From assembly GCA_902496345.1 (NCBI GenBank), contig CABVAP010000063.1, forward strand, positions 1 to 12,955: DNA of 12,955 bases, written 5' to 3'. Under the pieces are notes generated by a model, which was not told where the DNA came from, did not search any database, and saw only the letters and a list, made by a program, of their open reading frames with translations. This stretch comes from an uncultured Eubacteriales bacterium. Lineage in GTDB: Bacteria > Bacillota > Clostridia > Lachnospirales > CAG-274. Positions 8,202 through 12,955 of this stretch are shown in pieces; position 1 is the first letter of the stretch; every line of letters starts with the position of its first letter. The position numbers and the translations under genes are program-made.

Positions 8202-9941
8202 ATGGTAAGTAATGTTATTATAGATGGATATTATAATGTTGTTAGTGCAATGCCTGAATTTTTTACTTTTATCGGGGATAAAAAGTTAAAATCATTTTTA
8301 AAAAATATCTGTGAAGATGATAGGGTAAATGTTAGAAAATATTTTGAATGTCTTTCAACTGAAAAGCTTTCTTATATTGTAGCACGACTTAAAGATAGTT
8401 TTGATGTCTACTGGTGGGTGTTTTTAGAGAGTAAAATTATTGTAGATGGCGATAATGACAAAAAAAGAATTTATACGGATATTTACACTATTGACAATCT
8501 TAGAAATGTTATTTCAGAACAAAAAATAGAAATAAAAAAGCAGAGAACTTTATTAAATCTTATTAACGAAATATATTTTGAATATTCGATGAAGACAGAA
8601 AGTATTCGTATTTACTGGATAAATAAAAATCAAGATATAGAAATTTATAATGATAAATTTTCTAATTGGAAAGAATATATGTTTTCTAACCACTATATAA
8701 AAGATAAAAATCTTACATCTTTTGAAAAGCTCTGTAGAGATATTGAGGGTGGGGCAAGGAATTTTTATTATGAAATAAATAATTCTAAAATATATGCTGA
8801 TAATGAAAAGGTTTATAATGTATTTAAGGGGCAAACGTTATACTTGGATAATGAACCTATATGTGTTGTTGGAGTGCTTACAGCTAGTTCAGAGGAGGCA
8901 AAAAACAACATTGCGCAGACAGGTAGAGATGCACTTACAGGTTTATTAAACAGAGAGTCAATTATTAGATATACGACAAATGTTCTTGCTAAAAAGCCTA
9001 ATTTCTCTGTGCATATAGTTATGATAGATTTGGATAATTTTAAATTTATCAATAGCAACTTTGGATACCTTTTCGGTGACGAAATTATGAAAGAAGTTGC
9101 TGATACATTAGATGAAATTGTTAGGGACAGAGGCGTTGTTGGAAGATTTCACGGAGATTCTTTTACTATTGTATTTTCTGGATTTAACGACAATATGGAA
9201 CTTAGAAGCTATTTAAAGGCTATAAGAATGACGATAGAAAGAAAATTTAAAAATATAAAAGACAAGTTTAATTTGACTGTATCTATGGGTAGTGTTAAAT
9301 ATCCAGAAAACGGACAAACTATTGACGAGCTTATAAAAATATCTAATATTTGTCTTAAAATTGCAAAGGCAAAAGGAAAAAACAGATATGTAATTTATGA
9401 CGAAAACATTGACTTTGGCAATTGTGAGAAAAAAGACCAAAGGAATATATTATCTATTGAGTCTAGAGAAAAGAATACAGAATTTTCTTGTAGTATACTC
9501 CAAACTTTGCTTAAAAGAAAAAAAGAGGGGATTTATGAAGCTCTTGAAAGCATTGGAAGTTTAAGGCAATTAAGCCGTATTGTTATATTTTGGGGTGAGG
9601 AACTTAAAAGGCTTTACTTTTGGGGAGAAATTGCAAACTTATACGACAATGCAAAATACATTTACAAAAGTGATTATTTAAAGAATTTTAACATAAACGG
9701 TGTTTTTGTTGTACACAGTTCTACAGGTATAGAGTTGAAAAATCCTGACGTACACTCTGATTTTTCTAGACAGCTTATTTATTCAACAATACAATGTCTT
9801 ATTTATGACGATGACAAGAATGTTACGGGTATGATTTCCTTTGAAAAGAATTTCCAGAGAAAAGGGTGGACAGACGATGAAGTTTACGATTACACCTTAT
9901 TTACAAAGCTTATAGGCGAGGTCCTCAAAAATACTATTTGA
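8202..9941 (+). CDS. PAS-GGDEF-GAF protein with degenerate GGDEF motif
   Basis: This 579-residue soluble protein has a diguanylate-cyclase fold. Two PAS-like regions (about 1-100 and 120-230) are separated by a short helical linker; the second ends with the PAS-type strand pair around GQTLYLDNEPICVVGVL. The GGDEF domain spans about 240-400: DALTGLLNR (243-251), metal-site MIDLDNFKFIN (D276), then HGDSF at 317-321 where GGDEF is expected, and SMGSVKYP plus AKAKGKNRYVIYD at its end. The inhibitory RxxD site is absent (RDRG). A C-terminal GAF-like domain (about 440-575) ends MISFEKNFQRKGWTDDEVYDY. H and S at motif positions 1 and 4 suggest weak or no cyclase activity, so it may act as a GTP or c-di-GMP sensor; this is inference. 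GGGGGAG at 8187-8193 supports the start. Confidence 0.82.
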   Translation: MVSNVIIDGYYNVVSAMPEFFTFIGDKKLKSFLKNICEDDRVNVRKYFECLSTEKLSYIVARLKDSFDVYWWVFLESKIIVDGDNDKKRIYTDIYTIDNLRNVISEQKIEIKKQRTLLNLINEIYFEYSMKTESIRIYWINKNQDIEIYNDKFSNWKEYMFSNHYIKDKNLTSFEKLCRDIEGGARNFYYEINNSKIYADNEKVYNVFKGQTLYLDNEPICVVGVLTASSEEAKNNIAQTGRDALTGLLNRESIIRYTTNVLAKKPNFSVHIVMIDLDNFKFINSNFGYLFGDEIMKEVADTLDEIVRDRGVVGRFHGDSFTIVFSGFNDNMELRSYLKAIRMTIERKFKNIKDKFNLTVSMGSVKYPENGQTIDELIKISNICLKIAKAKGKNRYVIYDENIDFGNCEKKDQRNILSIESREKNTEFSCSILQTLLKRKKEGIYEALESIGSLRQLSRIVIFWGEELKRLYFWGEIANLYDNAKYIYKSDYLKNFNINGVFVVHSSTGIELKNPDVHSDFSRQLIYSTIQCLIYDDDKNVTGMISFEKNFQRKGWTDDEVYDYTLFTKLIGEVLKNTI

Positions 9942-10003
9942 TTGGTTTGAAAATTAGAAGTTGTAGGGGTAAAAGACCGTGGGGCAAAGTCCAAGGTCTT
10001 AAT

Positions 10004-10020
10004 GCTCTTGGAGCTTTTTT
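10004..10020 (+). terminator. Weak terminator-like hairpin within repeat copy 2
   Basis: GCTC (10004-10007) and GAGC (10011-10014) flank a TTG loop and are followed by six T residues. The stem is only 4 bp, so termination of the GGDEF transcript here is possible but not certain. No better terminator is visible after that gene. Confidence 0.4.
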
Positions 10021-10025
10021 GGAAG

Positions 10026-10060
10026 TTTGAAACCTTTTTGCGATAGAAAAAGGTTTCAAA
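10026..10060. repeat. Perfect 14-bp inverted repeat
   Basis: TTTGAAACCTTTTT (10026-10039) and AAAAAGGTTTCAAA (10047-10060) form a perfect stem with a 7-base loop GCGATAG. No T-run follows on the + strand, though on the minus strand the stem continues into TTTTTT-like sequence. It lies inside repeat copy 2 and could insulate the metY promoter from upstream transcription. Confidence 0.65.
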
Positions 10061-10064
10061 AAAT

Positions 10065-10214
10065 AAAGCTTTTGCAAAAACTTTAGATTAGCCACCTTTA
10101 GTCGAAAATTGGAAGTTTCGGATTTAGATGTTTAATCTTTAGCCATTTTATGTTATAATTTTAGTTGGTTGTACAATCGATTTAGAAAATTTAAAAAAAT
10201 TTTTTAAAAAAGTA
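10065..10214. other. Non-coding stretch ahead of the metY promoter
   Basis: No convincing gene is seen here. It holds a 20-bp near-palindrome (10065-10084, central TTTTGCAAAA), a second copy of TTGGAAGTTT at 10109-10118 (first at 10019-10028), an isolated extended -10 TGTTATAAT at 10151-10159 without a good -35, a small palindrome TTGTACAA at 10169-10176, and an A/T-run stretch at about 10185-10212 that could act as an UP element for the promoter that follows. Confidence 0.45.
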
Positions 10215-10242
10215 TTGACAAATTTTAAAAATCTGATATACT
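10215..10242 (+). promoter_or_regulatory. Strong promoter for the leader peptide-metY-cysK unit
   Basis: A consensus TTGACA (10215-10220) and TATACT (10237-10242) are spaced by 16 bases, with an extended -10 TG at 10234-10235. A/T tracts lie immediately upstream. The start would be near 10249, which leaves a leader of about 190 nt before metY, long enough to hold regulatory RNA and the short ORF at 10297. Confidence 0.75.
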
Positions 10243-10296
10243 AAAAACATACTAATTCTATAGGAAATATAAATTAATAGAAAGGCGGTATGAAAT

Positions 10297-10344
10297 ATGA
10301 AAAAATATTACGTTGAAAGATTGTTTGAGCGAATGTGTTGTTAA
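10297..10344 (+). CDS. Candidate regulatory leader peptide MKKYYVERLFERMCC
   Basis: This is a 15-codon ORF, MKKYYVERLFERMCC, ending in tandem cysteine codons (TGT TGT) directly before TAA. AAAGGCGG at 10281-10288, one base from a perfect Shine-Dalgarno, lies 8 bases before its ATG; an ATG at 10290 in another frame is too close to the same site to compete. It begins about 48 nt after the predicted transcription start and ends 95 nt before metY. Leader peptides rich in the end-product amino acid, placed ahead of its biosynthetic genes, are an established control device. Here the downstream genes make homocysteine and cysteine, matching the Met-Cys-Cys ending. Codons TTG, GAG and CGA contrast with the optimal codons of the neighbours. 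I see no clear intrinsic terminator between it and metY, so the mechanism (Rho, mRNA access or decay) is open. A chance ORF is possible but less likely. Confidence 0.68.
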   Translation: MKKYYVERLFERMCC

Positions 10345-10439
10345 TACTGAATTATCTATTACTACTATAAATAAAAATTTACAAATGTTAAATAAATACT
10401 TACTATACAAAATAATTTTATCAAAGGAGATTTTTTACT

Positions 10440-11729
10440 ATGGCAAAAAAAGATTGGAGATTTGAAACTAAACAATTACACGTTGGACAAGAACAAGCTG
10501 ACCCAGTTACTGACTCTAGAGCAGTTCCTATTTATGCAACTACTTCTTTCGTTTTCCACAACTCTCAGCACGCAGCTGACCGTTTTGGTTTAAGAGATGC
10601 TGGTAACATCTATGGTCGTCTTACTAACCCAACTCAAGATATATTTGAACAAAGAATTGCTGCTCTTGAAGGTGGTGTTGCTGCCTTAGCTACAGCTTCT
10701 GGTGCTGCCGCTATTACTTACACAATTCAGGCACTTGCTAAAGCTGGTGACCACATTGTTGCTTCTAAAACTATTTATGGTGGAACTTACAACTTACTTG
10801 AACATACTCTTCCTGAATATGGTATCGAAACAACTTTTGTTGACCCTGCAGAAGAAGGTGCTTTTGAAGCAGCTATCAAAGAAAATACTAAAGCTGTTTT
10901 CATTGAAACTTTAGGTAACCCAAATTCAAACATTATTGATATTGAAGAAGTTGCGAAAATTGCTCACGCTCATAAAATTCCTCTTGTAATTGATTCAACT
11001 TTCGCTACTCCTTACCTCATCAGACCTATCGAATATGGTGCTGACATCGTTGTTCACAGTGCAACTAAATTTATCGGTGGTCACGGCGTTGCTATCGGTG
11101 GTGTTATCGTTGACAGTGGTAAATTTGACTGGGAAGCTTCTGGAAAATTCCCTGCATTTGTTGAACCAAACCCATCTTACCACGGTGTTAGCTTTACAAA
11201 AGCTGTTGGACCTGCTGCTTTCGTTACTTATATCAGAGCTATTTTACTTCGTGATACTGGTGCTACTTTATCACCTTTCCACGCTTTCATCTTCTTACAG
11301 GGTCTTGAAACACTCTCTTTAAGAGTTGAAAGACACGTTGAAAATGCTCTTAAAATTGTTGATTACTTAAATAATCACCCATTAGTTGAGGCTGTTCATC
11401 ATCCATCTCTTGAATCTGAACCAAGCCACAAACTTTACAAAAAATATTTCCCTAACGGTGCTGGTTCAATCTTTACTTTTGAAATCAAGGGTGGAGTGGA
11501 AGAAGCTCACAAATTTATAGATAACCTTGAAATTTTCTCACTTCTTGCTAACGTTGCTGACTCTAAATCTCTTGTTATCCACCCAGCAACTACTACTCAC
11601 TCTCAGTGCAATGAACAAGAACTTGAAGAACAAGGTATTAAACCTAACACAATCAGACTTTCTATCGGTACTGAAAACATCGATGACTTAATTCAAGCAT
11701 TAGATGACGCATTTGCTGCAGTAAAATAA
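10440..11729 (+). CDS. metY: O-acetylhomoserine sulfhydrylase
   Basis: This PLP enzyme of the Cys/Met-metabolism fold-type I family makes homocysteine from O-acetylhomoserine and sulfide, a direct sulfhydrylation route to methionine. At 429 residues it has the typical MetY length, longer than cystathionine gamma-synthases and lyases (about 380-400), because of the insert around SGKFDWEASGKFPAFVEPNPSYHG-type sequence (about 220-250). The opening WRFETKQLHVGQEQADPVT, YGRLTNPTQDIFEQRIAALEGG and the PLP lysine K210 in HSATKFIGGHG are diagnostic. The end HSQCNEQELEEQGIKPNTIRLSIGTENIDDLI is also typical. GGAG at 10426-10429 lies 10 bases before the start. It follows the Cys-ending leader ORF and precedes cysK by 90 bases. 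Its codon use suggests high expression. Confidence 0.95.
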   Translation: MAKKDWRFETKQLHVGQEQADPVTDSRAVPIYATTSFVFHNSQHAADRFGLRDAGNIYGRLTNPTQDIFEQRIAALEGGVAALATASGAAAITYTIQALAKAGDHIVASKTIYGGTYNLLEHTLPEYGIETTFVDPAEEGAFEAAIKENTKAVFIETLGNPNSNIIDIEEVAKIAHAHKIPLVIDSTFATPYLIRPIEYGADIVVHSATKFIGGHGVAIGGVIVDSGKFDWEASGKFPAFVEPNPSYHGVSFTKAVGPAAFVTYIRAILLRDTGATLSPFHAFIFLQGLETLSLRVERHVENALKIVDYLNNHPLVEAVHHPSLESEPSHKLYKKYFPNGAGSIFTFEIKGGVEEAHKFIDNLEIFSLLANVADSKSLVIHPATTTHSQCNEQELEEQGIKPNTIRLSIGTENIDDLIQALDDAFAAVK

Positions 11730-11750
11730 TATTAATCAAAAATAAGGAAT

Positions 11751-11780
11751 GGGTGCGACTATAATTTTATAGTTGCACTC
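11751..11780 (+). other. Stable hairpin between metY and cysK without a U-tract
   Basis: GGGTGCGACTATAA (11751-11764) pairs over all 14 positions with TTATAGTTGCACTC (11767-11780) if two G-U pairs are allowed; the central AT pairs would open to form the loop. No T-run follows, so it is not a standard terminator. It may be an mRNA-stability or processing element that sets the metY to cysK ratio. G-U pairs occur only as G on the left arm, which favours an RNA function on the + strand. Confidence 0.6.
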
Positions 11781-11819
11781 AGAATATAATAATTGTTTAT
11801 ATGAAAGAAGGCTTTTAGA

Positions 11820-12752
11820 ATGGCAAAAATTTATACTAAAATCACAGACCTTATTGGCGGTACACCTATAATTGAACTTGTTAATTATGAAAAAGAACAT
11901 AATTTAGAGGCTACTATCCTTGGCAAACTTGAATACTTTAATCCTGCTGGTTCTGTTAAAGACAGAATCGCAAAAGCAATGATTGATGAAGCTGAAGAAA
12001 AAGGACTTTTAAAATCAGACTCTGTAATTATAGAGCCAACTTCTGGAAATACTGGTATTGGTCTTGCTTCTGTTGCAGCAGCTAGAGGCTATAGAATTAT
12101 TATAACTATGCCAGAAACAATGAGCGTTGAAAGAAGAAATCTTCTTAAAGCTTATGGCGCTGAGCTTGTTCTTACAGAAGGTGCTAAAGGTATGAAAGGT
12201 GCTATCGAAAAAGCAGAAGAACTTTCTAAAGAAATTCCTAACAGTTTTATCCCTAGTCAGTTCACTAACCCTGCTAACCCTGCTTATCACAAAGCAACAA
12301 CTGGTCCTGAAATCTGGAACGATACTGACGGAAAAGTTGATATTTTCGTTGCTGGTGTTGGTACTGGTGGTACAATTACTGGTGTTGGTGAATACCTTAA
12401 ATCTCAAAATCCTAATGTTAAAGTTGTTGCTGTTGAGCCTGCTGGTTCTCCTGTTTTATCAGAGGGTAAATCTGGTCCTCACAAAATTCAGGGTATCGGT
12501 GCTGGTTTCGTTCCAGAAACTCTTAACACTAAAGTTTATGATGAAGTTATTAAAGTAGAGAATGATGACGCTTTTGCAACTGGTCGTGCTATTGCAAGAA
12601 AAGAAGGTTTCCTTGTTGGTATATCTTCTGGTGCTGCTGTTTGGGCTGCAACTGAACTTGCTAAAAGACCTGAAAACAAGGGTAAAGTTATTGTTGCTTT
12701 ACTTCCTGACACAGGTGAAAGATACCTTTCGACTCCAATGTTTTCTGAATAA
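11820..12752 (+). CDS. cysK: Cysteine synthase (O-acetylserine sulfhydrylase A)
   Basis: This PLP-dependent fold-type II enzyme makes cysteine from O-acetylserine and sulfide. The 310-residue length is the CysK norm. Diagnostic motifs are LIGGTPIIEL near the N-terminus, the PLP lysine K47 in NPAGSVKDR, the substrate loop PTSGNTGIG (73-81), the phosphate-binding GVGTGGTITG (from about 179), GIGAGFVPETL and the cofactor-ring ISSGAA near residue 268. SQFTNPANPAYHKATTGPEIW is likewise typical of CysK rather than CysM or cystathionine beta-synthase. GAAGG about 8 bases upstream supports the start. It probably shares a transcript with metY across a 90-base gap containing a hairpin, and is followed by a strong terminator. 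No serine acetyltransferase or O-acetylhomoserine-forming gene is in the window. The C-terminus is complete. Confidence 0.96.
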   Translation: MAKIYTKITDLIGGTPIIELVNYEKEHNLEATILGKLEYFNPAGSVKDRIAKAMIDEAEEKGLLKSDSVIIEPTSGNTGIGLASVAAARGYRIIITMPETMSVERRNLLKAYGAELVLTEGAKGMKGAIEKAEELSKEIPNSFIPSQFTNPANPAYHKATTGPEIWNDTDGKVDIFVAGVGTGGTITGVGEYLKSQNPNVKVVAVEPAGSPVLSEGKSGPHKIQGIGAGFVPETLNTKVYDEVIKVENDDAFATGRAIARKEGFLVGISSGAAVWAATELAKRPENKGKVIVALLPDTGERYLSTPMFSE

Positions 12753-12836
12753 TATATCAAGACAACGTCAAGGATTTGAATTTAGATAGTTTTAAATTTT
12801 GACATTTCCCTAGAAAGATAAATGAATTTTTATATG

Positions 12837-12868
12837 AAAGAGCCGTTACTTTGCAACGGCTCTTTTTT
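12837..12868 (+). terminator. Rho-independent terminator after cysK
   Basis: AAAGAGCCGTT (12837-12847) and AACGGCTCTTT (12855-12865) form a perfect 11-bp stem with a 7-base loop, and the T-run extends to 12868. It lies 85 bases past the cysK stop; the intervening stretch shows no gene. Confidence 0.9.
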
Positions 12869-12869
12869 A

Positions 12870-12944
12870 CAAATTAGAAGTTGTCGATGTAAAGACCGTG
12901 GGGCTTTGCCCCACCACCCTATTAAAACCGTGGGCTTTGCCCAC
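12870..12944 (+). repeat. Dispersed palindromic repeat, copy 3, with tandem hairpins
   Basis: CAAATTAGAAGTTGT (12870-12884) and AAAGACCGTGGGGC (12891-12904) recur near 9951-9985. A perfect hairpin GTGGGGC-TTT-GCCCCAC (12898-12914) is followed by a second, GTGGGC-TTT-GCCCAC (12930-12944). Each is preceded by AAAGACC or AAAACC, as if the core unit had duplicated. The element starts right after the cysK terminator and appears to run toward the window edge. Confidence 0.75.
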
Positions 12945-12955
12945 ACCCACAAGCC

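Larger units (their letters stand above)
9950..10065 (+). repeat. Dispersed palindromic repeat, copy 2
   Basis: AAATTAGAAGTTGT (9951-9964) and AAAGACCGTGGGGC (9972-9985) are exactly repeated at 12871-12884 and 12891-12904. TGGGGCAA (9980-9987), GGTCTTAA (9995-10002) and GTTTCAAAAAATA (10053-10065) are exactly shared with copy 1 near the left edge. The core folds as AGACCGTGG (9974-9982) against CCAAGGTCT (9991-9999) with one mismatch. It starts eight bases after the GGDEF gene stop. Confidence 0.7.

Noticed and set aside
10251..10270. Imperfect dyad around TTCTATAGGAA just after the predicted start, as a CymR-like operator
   Set aside because: The symmetry breaks after three base pairs each side and I cannot match it to a reliable consensus.
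10290..10316. Alternative short ORF MKYEKILR overlapping the leader peptide
   Set aside because: Its ATG lies only one base from the Shine-Dalgarno, too close for efficient initiation, and the product has no link to sulfur metabolism.
10243..10439. T-box or SAM riboswitch controlling metY
   Set aside because: The leader lacks the conserved T-box sequence and the GC-rich helices of SAM aptamers, and it is too AT-rich to fold into either.
10702..11322. Leucine-rich reading frames within metY and similar ones within cysK
   Set aside because: They are out-of-frame shadows of CTT-rich codons in clearly real genes and lack ribosome binding sites.
12898..12944. CRISPR array suggested by the tandem hairpins at the right edge
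   Set aside because: Only two unequal short palindromes with a 15-base gap; there are no regular repeats or spacers and no cas genes.

Overview
The window is AT-rich, with dense coding on the + strand, strong AGGAGG-type ribosome binding sites and short stem/U-tract terminators. The proteins resemble those of anaerobic Clostridia, and a Lachnospiraceae-like gut bacterium is my best guess. That guess rests on composition and family resemblance only; no rRNA or marker gene is present.

Region 1 (1-5433) is a hexuronate catabolic operon, uxaB-uxaA-gntR-uxaC. UxaC isomerises galacturonate to tagaturonate, UxaB reduces this to altronate, and UxaA dehydrates altronate to 2-keto-3-deoxygluconate. 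The embedded GntR/FCD regulator is the likely local repressor. A 17-bp inverted repeat lies on the -10 of the promoter ahead of uxaB. No transporter, KDG kinase or KDPG aldolase is in the window. A terminator follows uxaC, and a second, perfect stem separates it from the convergent neighbour.

Region 2 (5489-9941) holds a minus-strand YfcE-type phosphodiesterase and, divergently, a three-gene set: a radical SAM/SPASM protein, a TPR protein and a PAS-PAS-GGDEF-GAF protein whose GGDEF motif is degenerate (HGDSF). The divergent promoters appear to overlap at their -10 boxes.

Region 3 (9942-12868) is a sulfur-assimilation unit. After a 500-base region carrying an interspersed repeat comes a strong extended -10 promoter. 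It is followed by a roughly 190-nt leader with a 15-codon ORF, MKKYYVERLFERMCC, and then metY (O-acetylhomoserine sulfhydrylase) and cysK (cysteine synthase). The leader ORF has its own Shine-Dalgarno and ends Met-Cys-Cys-stop, just ahead of genes that make homocysteine and cysteine. It is a good candidate for a cysteine-sensing regulatory leader peptide and is the most interesting item here. An unusual hairpin without a U-tract sits between metY and cysK, and a strong terminator follows cysK.

Three intergenic copies of a dispersed GC-palindrome repeat (AAGACCGTGGGG...CCCCA type) lie at the left edge, before metY and at the right edge, all in the same orientation.
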